From an uncultured Megasphaera sp. (GTDB lineage: Bacteria; Bacillota; Negativicutes; Veillonellales; Megasphaeraceae), in the NCBI GenBank assembly GCA_937895695.1, contig CALBLM010000363.1:1-14544 (forward strand): a stretch of 14,544 nt of DNA, written 5' to 3'. The notes under the pieces were generated by a model. That model saw nothing but the letters and a program-made list of their open reading frames with translations. It did not search any database and was not told the origin of the DNA. This document shows positions 6,716 through 13,728 of the stretch, in pieces. The translations under genes were made by a program, and so were the position numbers. The number at the start of each line of letters is the position of its first letter. Position 1 is the first letter of the stretch.

Positions 6716-7681
6716 TTATTTACGGCGTAAATGAATGGAAAATCCTCCAACAATTTCTTTTAAGAAGGCTACTTTCAAGACGCCTTTGTCGTCATAGAAG
6801 CAGTGTTCAGTGTCGATTTCAATACCTTGGCGTTTATAATATGCCAGTGCACGTTCCATATCTCGTGTATCAATGCAGATATGTCCTTTTTCTCCTGGCA
6901 TTTCGTGATCGCATATTTCAGCAACAGAACCGACAAAAAAGTTATCTGCACCTGGGATTTTATCTTGTGCCATCAAGCGGCACAATCCATCCGTTACGGC
7001 TTCTGCTTCTGCTCGTCCCGGCACATGCAGACCTACGTGTCCCAGCGAGAATCCTAGCATATGTTTAACGACATTTTGGCATGTAGCCGTAATGCCTGCC
7101 CAATCTTTATTTTTGACCATACTAGACGGTGTCATGAAACTGCCACCAATAGCTACTACGTTTGATAAACCCAAATATTCATTCATATTGTCAAAATTGA
7201 CGCCGCCAGTCGGCATGAATTTAATGTTTGCAAAAGGCCCTGCCAACGCTTTCAACGTTTTCGTACCACCATAGGCAGCAGCTGGGAAGAATTTGCATAC
7301 TTCCAAGCCAAAACCGCTGGCTGCTTCAATATCTGCCGGTGATACAGTCCCTGGAATAATATCTACATGATTGGTAACACACCATTCTGTAACAGATGGA
7401 TTGAATGCCGGGGTAACAATGAATGTTGCGCCGGCAGCTACGGCATCTTTTGCTTGCTGCACCGTGTGTACTGTTCCTGCACCGACAATTAAATCCGGTA
7501 CATGTTGAGACATTTCTTTAATAATATCTAAGCATGCATCTGTCCGAAATGTAACTTCTGCAACAGGAATACCGCCATCGACGAGGGCCTGTCCAAAAAG
7601 AACGGCATCGGCTGCATCATCTAATACAACTAAAGGGACCAACCCAATTTCAAATATTTTTTGCATGTTTTCACTAATCAT
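6716..7681 (-). CDS. eda: KHG/KDPG aldolase with C-terminal VOC (glyoxalase-like) domain
   Basis: The first 205 or so residues are a class I KHG/KDPG aldolase, which cleaves 2-keto-3-deoxy-6-phosphogluconate to pyruvate and glyceraldehyde-3-phosphate. E42 (AEVTFRT), the GAGTV motif (67-71) and the Schiff-base lysine K130 in VCKFFPA are in place, as is the phosphate-binding PTGG. Family members are usually 200-220 residues; this one has 321. The extra part (about 210-321) looks like a vicinal-oxygen-chelate domain, with GHVGLHV, a GHICIDTRDMERALAYYK helix-strand unit and a C-terminal GGFSIHL strand. Its role is unknown; a metal-dependent isomerase or a structural role is possible. AAGGAG precedes the ATG at a longish spacing of about 11. 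The kinase gene ends 15 bases upstream, so the two are cotranscribed. Confidence 0.92.
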   Translation of the reverse strand: MISENMQKIFEIGLVPLVVLDDAADAVLFGQALVDGGIPVAEVTFRTDACLDIIKEMSQHVPDLIVGAGTVHTVQQAKDAVAAGATFIVTPAFNPSVTEWCVTNHVDIIPGTVSPADIEAASGFGLEVCKFFPAAAYGGTKTLKALAGPFANIKFMPTGGVNFDNMNEYLGLSNVVAIGGSFMTPSSMVKNKDWAGITATCQNVVKHMLGFSLGHVGLHVPGRAEAEAVTDGLCRLMAQDKIPGADNFFVGSVAEICDHEMPGEKGHICIDTRDMERALAYYKRQGIEIDTEHCFYDDKGVLKVAFLKEIVGGFSIHLRRK

Positions 7682-7696
7682 GAAATATATATCTCC

Positions 7697-8641
7697 TTAT
7701 TTTTCCATAAATGCTTTTAATTGATCCGGATACGGCAGTCCTTCGTTGTCTCCGCGGCTAGTAACCTGAATAGCACCAATCGCGTTTCCACGGCGGACAG
7801 CTTCTTTAAGAGGCAGTCCTTCCATCAGCCCTGTAATAACACCGGCAGCAAATCCATCACCGGCACCAACGGTATCAACTACTTTATCTACTGTAAAGCC
7901 AGGAACCATATAGGATTCATCCTTCGTAGATACAAAAGCACCGTCGCCGCCGCATTTTGTAATAACAATCTTAGCACCATTTTTCAGATAAAAATCATTA
8001 ATTGCTTTCGGATCGTCACTGCCCATCAAGATTTTACCCTCAGCTGTACCAGGCAATACAATATCTGCTTTGGCAGCCATTTCATTGATAGACTGAACCA
8101 TCACTTCTTGACTCGGCCAAAGCTGCGGACGAAGATTAGGATCAAAACTGATTAAAAGGCCGGACTGGCGTGCTTTATCAAACATAAGGTTGACAGCTGC
8201 ACGCGTTGTTTCTGTCAATGCAGGCAAAATGCCTGTCAAATGAATGTGTGAATAATCTTCAAAGTGAATTTTTTCTACATCATCAACAGATAGCGTAGAA
8301 GCTGCAGATCCAGCACGGAAATAGAAGATAGCCGGATCGCCTACACTCACACGACTTTTAAGCATAAATCCCGTTTTCTTTTCATCACTCCAAGCCACAA
8401 ATTCATTACCAATTTTATTATCATCCAATACATGAATAATACGTTGACCAAATGGGTCTTTTCCTAATTTAGTCATATACGTAACACGATGTCCCAAACG
8501 AGCTACACCAACAGCTACGTTAAATTCAGCACCGGCTACGGCCAAATCGTAACCGCTTACACTATCCAAAGAACCTTCACTTTGCGCAATCAGAAGCCCC
8601 ATCGGTTCTCCTGCTAAAATTAAACCAGATTTCATAGTCAT
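7697..8641 (-). CDS. kdgK: 2-keto-3-deoxygluconate kinase (PfkB family)
   Basis: This 314-residue PfkB-family sugar kinase most likely phosphorylates 2-keto-3-deoxygluconate to KDPG with ATP. It has the N-terminal GGE-like start (LILAGEPMG), the AGAEFNVAVGVARLG substrate segment, an internal FDPNLRPQLW motif typical of KDG kinases, and the C-terminal anion-hole motif VVDTVGAGDGFAAG with the catalytic aspartate. The ATG at 8639-8641 follows AAAGG by five bases; a GTG two codons earlier overlaps that site. It lies directly before the KDPG aldolase, the next enzyme of the pathway, which strongly supports the substrate. A terminator-like hairpin lies about 20 bases before its start, so its expression may be lower than that of the dehydrogenase upstream. 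Confidence 0.92.
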   Translation of the reverse strand: MTMKSGLILAGEPMGLLIAQSEGSLDSVSGYDLAVAGAEFNVAVGVARLGHRVTYMTKLGKDPFGQRIIHVLDDNKIGNEFVAWSDEKKTGFMLKSRVSVGDPAIFYFRAGSAASTLSVDDVEKIHFEDYSHIHLTGILPALTETTRAAVNLMFDKARQSGLLISFDPNLRPQLWPSQEVMVQSINEMAAKADIVLPGTAEGKILMGSDDPKAINDFYLKNGAKIVITKCGGDGAFVSTKDESYMVPGFTVDKVVDTVGAGDGFAAGVITGLMEGLPLKEAVRRGNAIGAIQVTSRGDNEGLPYPDQLKAFMEK

Positions 8642-8660
8642 ATCCACCTTTCATTGTTAT

Positions 8661-8693
8661 GTAAAAACAGGCACGTCAGTTTCCTGCGTGCCT
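8661..8693 (-). terminator. Terminator-like hairpin inside the operon, between dehydrogenase and kinase genes
   Basis: On the minus strand AGGCACG (8687-8693) pairs perfectly with CGTGCCT (8669-8675). An inner CAG/CTG closes a GAAA loop with one bulged base, and a TTTTT run follows (8663-8667). It looks like a working terminator, but the kinase gene starts about 20 bases downstream with no room for a promoter between. It may act as a partial terminator or as an RNA-stabilising end. Confidence 0.75.
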
Positions 8694-8717
8694 ATCTTTA
8701 TACATTAAAACTATACT

Positions 8718-9518
8718 TTACGGCTGTTTGCCGATATACGCTAAGATACCACCATCGACATATAAGATTTGCCCATTGACAAAATCCGATGCATCGGATG
8801 CCAAAAATACAGCAGGGCCTTCCAAATCTTTTGTTTCTCCCCAGCGGCCTGCCGGTGTTTTGGAAACAATAAATTTATCAAAAGGATGACGGGAACCATC
8901 AGGCTGCGTTTCTCTAAGCGGCGCAGTCTGTGGCGTAGCGATGTAGCCAGGTCCAATGCCGTTGCATTGAATATTAGCACTGCCAAATTCAGAGCAAATA
9001 TTGCGAGTAAGCATTTTCAGTCCGCCCTTAGCTGCTGCATACGCAGATACAGTTTCACGGCCCAATTCGCTCATCATGGAGCAAATATTAATAATTTTGC
9101 CATGTCCTTTTTTTACCATGCCAGGAATAACAGCTTTTGAAACAATAAACGGAGCCACTAAGTCAATATCTACGACTTGACGGAATTCTTCGACCTTCAT
9201 ATCACACATCGGAATGCGTTTGATAATACCAGCATTATTGACGAGAATATCAATCGTTCCCAATGTCTTTTCTATTTCATCGACTAATTCTTGTACTTTA
9301 TCTTCTTCAGTAACATCACAAATATATCCATGGGCTTCAATGCCAGCTGCTTCATAGTCTTTCATTGCTTGTGCCAAGTGTTCTTCACTGCGACAGTTAA
9401 ACGCAATTTTGGCACCTGCTTTGGCAAGAGCACTAGCAATTGCAAAACCTATGCCATAGGAACCACCAGTAACAAGAGCAACTTTTCCAACTAATGAAAA
9501 CTGATCTAAATAACTCAT
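8718..9518 (-). CDS. SDR oxidoreductase, gluconate 5-dehydrogenase / KduD (DhuD) type
   Basis: This 266-residue protein is a classical short-chain dehydrogenase. It shows the cofactor motif TGGSYGIG (17-24), NNAG (94-97) and the catalytic S147, Y160 and K164 in SAYAAAKGG. The segment around DGSRHPFD and the C-terminus DGGILAYIGKQP match streptococcal gluconate 5-dehydrogenase (Ga5DH/IdnO) more closely than E. coli KduD, as far as memory allows. The streptococcal type also serves uronate breakdown as DhuD, making 2-keto-3-deoxygluconate. The following KDG kinase and KDPG aldolase favour that role here. GTAGGAGG precedes the ATG by seven bases. It is the first gene of the operon; no transporter or isomerase gene (kduI, dhuI) lies beside it, so the original substrate is unknown. 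Confidence 0.88.
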   Translation of the reverse strand: MSYLDQFSLVGKVALVTGGSYGIGFAIASALAKAGAKIAFNCRSEEHLAQAMKDYEAAGIEAHGYICDVTEEDKVQELVDEIEKTLGTIDILVNNAGIIKRIPMCDMKVEEFRQVVDIDLVAPFIVSKAVIPGMVKKGHGKIINICSMMSELGRETVSAYAAAKGGLKMLTRNICSEFGSANIQCNGIGPGYIATPQTAPLRETQPDGSRHPFDKFIVSKTPAGRWGETKDLEGPAVFLASDASDFVNGQILYVDGGILAYIGKQP

Positions 9519-9573
9519 GACACTACCTCCTACAGTAAATATCTTACATAACCATAAGCCTCTTTCATGACGA

Positions 9574-9602
9574 TTTATATAATTCTCTATTATTAATTTT
9601 AA
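9574..9602 (-). promoter_or_regulatory. Possible promoter of the ketodeoxygluconate operon
   Basis: On the minus strand TATAAA (9574-9579) and TTAAAA (9597-9602) are separated by 17 bases. The region is so AT-rich that other choices exist. It lies about 55-85 bases before the dehydrogenase start, in the only intergenic space that could hold the promoter. Confidence 0.35.
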
Positions 9603-9620
9603 ATATAGTTTATATAAAAT

Positions 9621-9658
9621 GTAGGGACTTGTGAATAATATTATTCATAAGTTCCTAC
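9621..9658 (-). terminator. 38-bp near-perfect palindrome, probable terminator of the ECF/esterase operon
   Basis: The two 19-base arms (9621-9639 and 9640-9658) are complementary except at two positions, which are G-U pairs or mismatches depending on the strand. On the minus strand the hairpin is followed by ATTTTATAT, a moderate T-tract. It lies 18 bases after the end of the broken esterase gene and just upstream of the dehydrogenase promoter, so it could also be a protein-binding operator. Confidence 0.55.
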
Positions 9659-9676
9659 AAAGTAATTCCCCTGTTT

Positions 9677-10245
9677 TTATGTCCGAATGCACCGAATCGC
9701 TTCTTCTGTCATCAAGGCATATCCGGTTTCATTAGGATGTATGCCATCTGCATACAAACTCGTATGCAACTGTGTTTCTCCATTTTTTATTCGTTTATAA
9801 AAATCAATCGGTACAGCATGATACGTGATACACTGTGTCAGTAGCCATTGTCGAAAAGTCCTCAGTTTTTGATTGTTCTTTCCTACCTCTTCAGGTTGCT
9901 GCCAGCCAAAATAGCACTTTCCGGCTTCATAGCTAACGGAATGCCCACATATAATGCCTTACCAGCCTGGGATACATATTGCAGCATCTGCTGTATATGA
10001 TATTCCATTTGTTTAAGGGATACATGCTGCAGTATATCATTAGACCCACCCATGATACATACCGCATCATAGTCCGTAAGGTTCATTATCCGTATGCGCT
10101 GCAGCATCCCAGCCGTCGTATCGCCGCATACACCTTCATTGCAAACGCGAATACCTGTTTTTTGTTCTAACAAAACAGTCCATCGAGCAGAAACCGTCAC
10201 ATCATACCCATAGGTCAAGCTGTCTCCAATACATACTATCTTCAT
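9677..10245 (-). pseudogene. GDSL/SGNH-family esterase or lipase, broken by a single-base frameshift
   Basis: As read, the frame starting at ATG 10243-10245 stops after 120 residues at 9883. The protein begins with the SGNH block I motif GDSL (catalytic S9), then NEGVCGDTT (block II) and GGSND (block III). The rest of the enzyme continues in another frame, down to TAA at 9677-9679, and includes the block V motif DGIHPN with the catalytic Asp and His. Restoring one base near 9912-9913 would give a continuous protein of about 189 residues, the normal length of this family, with ESAYFGW across the joint. A start site (AGAGGG) lies eight bases before the ATG, and the ECF gene ends 12 bases upstream. 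This is either a real recent pseudogene or a sequencing error; the product as written lacks its Asp-His pair. Confidence 0.85.
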
Positions 10246-10257
10246 AACGACAACCCT

Positions 10258-11724
10258 CTATTTTCCCTGCAATGCCGTAACAGCAGTTGCTGCAGTCAGC
10301 CATGGTTCGGTAAAATGATATCCTGCCTTTTCCAAATCCATTTGGCAGGTAAACACGGGAGGAATGGCCGTTTTATATATATTATGATCATACATATAGC
10401 GAAGTGTCGTTTCGACATTACTGTCACAAAGAATATGTCCCTGATCCAATAAAACGAGGCGATTGGCATACGGCAGCACGGCTTCCAGTGCGTGTTCGAT
10501 AACCACGATCGTATGCCCGTATTTGGCATTCAGTTCATGAATCAACATATAGAAATCATGCGTTCCTTCTGGGTCCAATGCCGATGTCGGTTCATCAAAT
10601 ACAAGAATATCCGGATTGGTTGCCAAAACACTGGCAATCACCAATCGCTGTCGCTGACCACCGGAAAGATTGTTTAAAGTCCGTTTACGATACGGCGTCA
10701 TGCCTACTTTTTCTAACGCTTCTGTAATGGCTTCTTCAATTTTTTCCGATGCCATGCCTTGGTTTTCCAACGTAAAGGCTATTTCTTCTTCTACCGTCAT
10801 GGCCACAAGTTGACTGTCATAATCATCCAACATAATACCAACATGTTGGGCTAAATGGGATATCGTGGTCTGCGTCGTTGCTTGTCCATCCACATATACC
10901 ATACCTTTCATAATACCGCCAAAGTAATGTGGAATCGCCCCAGTCATGGCCATACATAAGGAACTTTTTCCGCTGCCGCTTTCGCCTGTAATAACTAAGA
11001 AATCCCCCTTATGCAATGCCAAATTGACATCTTCCAAGACAGGCTTTTTCTGTTTATTGTAAATATAGGTTAAGTGTTCAATCGAAATCAAACCATCCTG
11101 TGTCGGTTTTAAATCATACATACTGTGATCGGAAGTAACTTCCTGTTCTTCCAGTGAATCTAAAATACCGCGCGATACAAAAAGACGCAAGGCCGGAAAA
11201 TACATAATGGGCGTAACAATAGCATTTATCAAACCAACAATAACAACTAACGGCAGCATGGCTGTAATATATACTACGGTCGGAAGATTCATGACAAATT
11301 TTAAAATCGTAACAAAGGCACCGCCGCTCATGCAAGTAGCTGCAAATCCTGTTAAGACAGGCAAACACGAATGGCCTTTAATACGAATGCCTGCCAAATT
11401 CTTTACAATACAGGTACACGTCAATGCGCCTAAGGGTTCACTAATTAAATTACCATAGGGAAATCCGGATTTAGAAGTTAAAATATTGACCAATGCGGCT
11501 ACCAATCCGATACCCAAAGCCTGTTTATACGTCGGCTTGGTCAGACAAATAGCTACGCAATACGTAGCTATCGTCCAGTTCGGTGTAACGCCGCCTACAC
11601 TTGGCGATACCAAATGTAATATCGTACCAATCGCCAGCATCAGCGTCGTAATCGTAATCCAGCGGAATTGACCACCTTGGCGATGATGAAATTCAAGTTT
11701 TGCAATATCTGCTACAGTTTTCAT
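10258..11724 (-). CDS. ECF transporter: TrpP-like S component fused to ECF ATPase
   Basis: This 488-residue protein joins two parts of an energy-coupling factor transporter. Residues about 20-185 form a membrane domain of some five or six helices. Its pattern (ILHLVSPSVGG..P, FPYGNLISEP, MSGGAF...LP, INAIVTPIMYFP) resembles the tryptophan S component TrpP. A charged linker (about 186-210) leads to an ABC ATPase (about 211-445) with Walker A GESGSGKSS (247-255), signature LSGGQ (353-357), Walker B ILVFDEPTSALDP (373-385) and the H-loop IEHALE. The C-terminal 60 residues are unassigned. The ATG has AGGAGG six bases upstream. It follows the T component by ten bases; with the upstream ATPase it completes the transporter. 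The substrate is inferred to be an amino acid or related compound, tryptophan not being proven. Confidence 0.85.
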   Translation of the reverse strand: MKTVADIAKLEFHHRQGGQFRWITITTLMLAIGTILHLVSPSVGGVTPNWTIATYCVAICLTKPTYKQALGIGLVAALVNILTSKSGFPYGNLISEPLGALTCTCIVKNLAGIRIKGHSCLPVLTGFAATCMSGGAFVTILKFVMNLPTVVYITAMLPLVVIVGLINAIVTPIMYFPALRLFVSRGILDSLEEQEVTSDHSMYDLKPTQDGLISIEHLTYIYNKQKKPVLEDVNLALHKGDFLVITGESGSGKSSLCMAMTGAIPHYFGGIMKGMVYVDGQATTQTTISHLAQHVGIMLDDYDSQLVAMTVEEEIAFTLENQGMASEKIEEAITEALEKVGMTPYRKRTLNNLSGGQRQRLVIASVLATNPDILVFDEPTSALDPEGTHDFYMLIHELNAKYGHTIVVIEHALEAVLPYANRLVLLDQGHILCDSNVETTLRYMYDHNIYKTAIPPVFTCQMDLEKAGYHFTEPWLTAATAVTALQGK

Positions 11725-11734
11725 ATCCTACCTC

Positions 11735-12424
11735 CTAGACCAATCCCTGTATACGCATATATACCAATACACAGCTTATGACTGCCATCAAAAAAATCAC
11801 CATATAGTCCTTGCCTTTCGGGTGGACGTTACTCATAAAACTATGGTCATGATTACCAAATCCGCGCAATTCCAAGCTCAAGGCCATCGTTTCAGAACGT
11901 CCTAGGGATTTAAGCATAAGCGGCTGTACTACGCTCATATAATGAATCATCTTTTTGAATACATTACCCTTCGTAGAAAGTCCGCGACAAGCCTGTGCTT
12001 CTTGTACCGTTTTACTTTCGGCAATAAAATCAGGAACAAATCGCAAAGCTGCGGTAAACATAAATGCATATTCATAAGGTATTTTCACTTGTTTAACCAA
12101 CGAAGCCGTTAAATCTTGAAGCCGTGTCGTCGTCAATAAAATGATAAATACAATGGTCATCGCCAACATGCGAAGGCCGGTTACATACGCTGATTCCAAG
12201 GAACCACCGCCCAACAGCTGTACGACTGCCAAAAATATGGCAAAGATAACCAGACTACAAACAGCCTTACTATTACGCCTCAAATTGCCGCATGATGCCA
12301 ACAGGATAAGTTCAATAACAACAAGGCCAATCAAAGGCAGTGTCGTATGAAGAACTAAAGCCCAAAACGAAAAGGCAAAAGTTCCTATTAATTTGGTAAT
12401 CGGCACAAATTGTTTCATCATCAT
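11735..12424 (-). CDS. ECF transporter T component (EcfT/CbiQ family)
   Basis: This 229-residue membrane protein has several hydrophobic helices (about residues 11-45, 54-72, 82-98 and 208-226) and is the energy-coupling transmembrane subunit. Near the C-terminus of the cytoplasmic part it carries the two coupling-helix motifs that dock onto the ATPases, here ACRG (145-148) and LRG (186-188) in ELRGFG. These replace the usual paired Ala-Arg-Gly signatures, one with a Cys. The start overlaps the stop codon of the upstream ATPase (ATGA-type overlap), and GGGAGG lies six bases before it. With both ATPases it forms the ECF module, and its partner S domain is fused to the second ATPase. It acts in the cytoplasmic membrane. 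Confidence 0.9.
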   Translation of the reverse strand: MMMKQFVPITKLIGTFAFSFWALVLHTTLPLIGLVVIELILLASCGNLRRNSKAVCSLVIFAIFLAVVQLLGGGSLESAYVTGLRMLAMTIVFIILLTTTRLQDLTASLVKQVKIPYEYAFMFTAALRFVPDFIAESKTVQEAQACRGLSTKGNVFKKMIHYMSVVQPLMLKSLGRSETMALSLELRGFGNHDHSFMSNVHPKGKDYMVIFLMAVISCVLVYMRIQGLV

Positions 12425-13233
12425 CGACTTCCTCCCAAACGCTTCAGCATTGCTGCTGTAAATTCTTCCATGGACTTACAGTAACCAATTCCCGGTACAG
12501 CCATTGACAGTGTGACCGCATCAGGACGACTTAATCCTAATGCATACAAATCATCCCGCTTGGTAAATAATTCCTGCGGCGTTCCATCAAAGGCTTTCGT
12601 GTGATTGCCAATTACCAATACACGCTGACAGTATCGAGCCAATATATCCATGTCATGGGTAATAATCAAGATGGTCATTCCCTGTTTATTTAGTTTCGAC
12701 AACAACTCCATCAAATGTTCTTTATCCGCACTATCTTGACCGCTCGTTGGTTCATCCAAAATAATACAGCTTGTATGCATCGCAATGGCTGATGCAATGG
12801 CAACGCGTTGTTTTTCGCCTCGATTTAAGTTAGGGGGATAAGCTTCTGCCAATTCCGTTAATGCTGTGGCTTCCAAGGCATGAGCTACGGCATCTTCTAT
12901 ATCTTGCTTACTCATGCCCAATTGCTGGGGCCCATAAGCAATTTCTTCTCGTACTGTCGGTCGAAACATCTGCCGTTCTGGCCGTTGGAACACATATCCC
13001 ATACATCGACTGCGTTGGGCAGCATCTTGGTTTGTAATATCCACACCATCATGAAAAATCTTGCCCTTTACCGGCTTTTCCAGTCCCATCAATAGTCGCG
13101 TTACTGTCGTCTTTCCGCATCCATTTCGGCCGCCTAAGCCGATAAACTCGCCATTATGTATTGTTACATTTATATGTTCCAATACAGGAACATGCTGTGT
13201 ATAATAAAATGTCACATCCCGTAATTCCAGCAT
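12421..13233 (-). CDS. ECF transporter ATPase (EcfA/CbiO family)
   Basis: This 270-residue ABC ATPase supplies one half of the ECF motor. Walker A is GGRNGCGKTT (34-43), the Q-loop lies in GYVFQRPERQMF (79-90), Walker B and the D-loop are CIILDEPTSGQD (156-167), and ITHD is the H-loop. The signature is LNRGE (136-140) rather than LSGGQ, so one of the two composite ATP sites may be weak. The ATG at 13231-13233 has GAGGAGG five bases upstream. An in-frame TTG further out (13258-13260) lies in the T-tract of the leader terminator and cannot sensibly be the start. It is the first gene of the operon controlled by the T-box leader, and its stop codon overlaps the start of the T component. Confidence 0.93.
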   Translation of the reverse strand: MLELRDVTFYYTQHVPVLEHINVTIHNGEFIGLGGRNGCGKTTVTRLLMGLEKPVKGKIFHDGVDITNQDAAQRSRCMGYVFQRPERQMFRPTVREEIAYGPQQLGMSKQDIEDAVAHALEATALTELAEAYPPNLNRGEKQRVAIASAIAMHTSCIILDEPTSGQDSADKEHLMELLSKLNKQGMTILIITHDMDILARYCQRVLVIGNHTKAFDGTPQELFTKRDDLYALGLSRPDAVTLSMAVPGIGYCKSMEEFTAAMLKRLGGSR

Positions 13234-13258
13234 ATGTACCTCCTCTATCTCAATAAAC

Positions 13259-13302
13259 AAAAAAAGCCCTTCATCCCTCGATATTTCAAGGGACGAAAGG
13301 CT
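13259..13302 (-). terminator. T-box leader terminator hairpin
   Basis: On the minus strand 14 bases (13289-13302) pair completely with 13265-13278, including two G-U pairs, around a ten-base loop. A run of seven T follows (13259-13265, partly in the stem). It lies 26 bases before the ATPase start. The 5' arm overlaps CGTCCCTT, which should pair with the T-box in the competing antiterminator. Confidence 0.92.
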
Positions 13303-13560
13303 ATATTCTCATACTATAATATAGTTCCGCGGTGCCACCCAAATTGACTGTAGTAGTCCTGCTCTTCATGTACGGCCAAAGCGATACACGTTTCTTTGAT
13401 AGCGGTGGAAATACACCGTCGAGCCCTACTTGCTCTCGTTCAGGCCGCTTCTCCCGAATCCATTCCATTTATCGGCCGGTACCAAACTCTCACTCTCATT
13501 GGCTCGCTGCTACTGCCTTTACAAATGTACTCGTTTCGTTCATCGAATAATACTATGAAA
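13303..13560 (-). promoter_or_regulatory. T-box riboswitch (tRNA-sensing leader) of the ECF operon
   Basis: The minus strand carries the T-box sequence GGGTGGCACCGCGG (13327-13340), the antiterminator element that binds the tRNA acceptor end; the bulge reads UGGC, predicting a tRNA with discriminator base G. Upstream there are Stem I features: GATGAACGAAACGAGTA (about 13529-13545), AGCGAGCC with a distal loop, GAAC (13438-13441) and AAGTAGGG (13424-13431), then a small CGGTG/CACCG hairpin. In most T-boxes the specifier codon follows GAAC directly. Here GAGAGC lies between GAAC and AAGTAGG, so GAG (Glu) or AGC (Ser) is possible; both tRNAs carry G73. UGG is not found in this loop. Uncharged tRNA should allow read-through into the transporter genes. 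Confidence 0.9.
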
Positions 13561-13569
13561 TTAACTATA

Positions 13570-13599
13570 AGTATACCTAACAAGAAGCCTATTTGTCAA
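13570..13599 (-). promoter_or_regulatory. Promoter of the T-box/ECF operon
   Basis: On the minus strand a perfect TTGACA (13594-13599) and TATACT (13570-13575) are separated by 18 bases. The start would be near 13562, just before the T-box leader, giving a leader of about 330 bases before the first gene. Confidence 0.85.
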
Positions 13600-13668
13600 T
13601 AGATATGTACTAAACTGCAACGCATTTTATATCTCTCCTCGAAAGTATAGGTTTTAGATAGGTTATTA

Positions 13669-13677
13669 TGGTATAAT
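13669..13677 (+). promoter_or_regulatory. Extended -10 promoter of the exonuclease gene
   Basis: TGGTATAAT (13669-13677) gives a perfect -10 with the TGn extension; no good -35 box is seen at 16-18 bases upstream. It lies about 50 bases before the GTG start and is divergent from the T-box promoter. Confidence 0.55.
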
Positions 13678-13728
13678 GAACAGTACAAATGCTATACCAA
13701 TGTATATGTTGGGAAAGGAGATTATTTT

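Noticed and set aside
7721..8155. A 144-codon plus-strand reading frame
   Set aside because: It lies wholly antisense to the 2-keto-3-deoxygluconate kinase gene, and its composition is that of a shadow frame.
9883..10245. A complete 120-residue SGNH protein
   Set aside because: The conserved C-terminal block with Asp-His lies in the next frame downstream, so this is the front part of a frameshifted gene rather than a natural short protein.
13332..13602. Small plus-strand reading frames of about 70 codons
   Set aside because: They run antisense through the T-box leader, have no ribosome-binding site, and their sequence is explained by the RNA structure.
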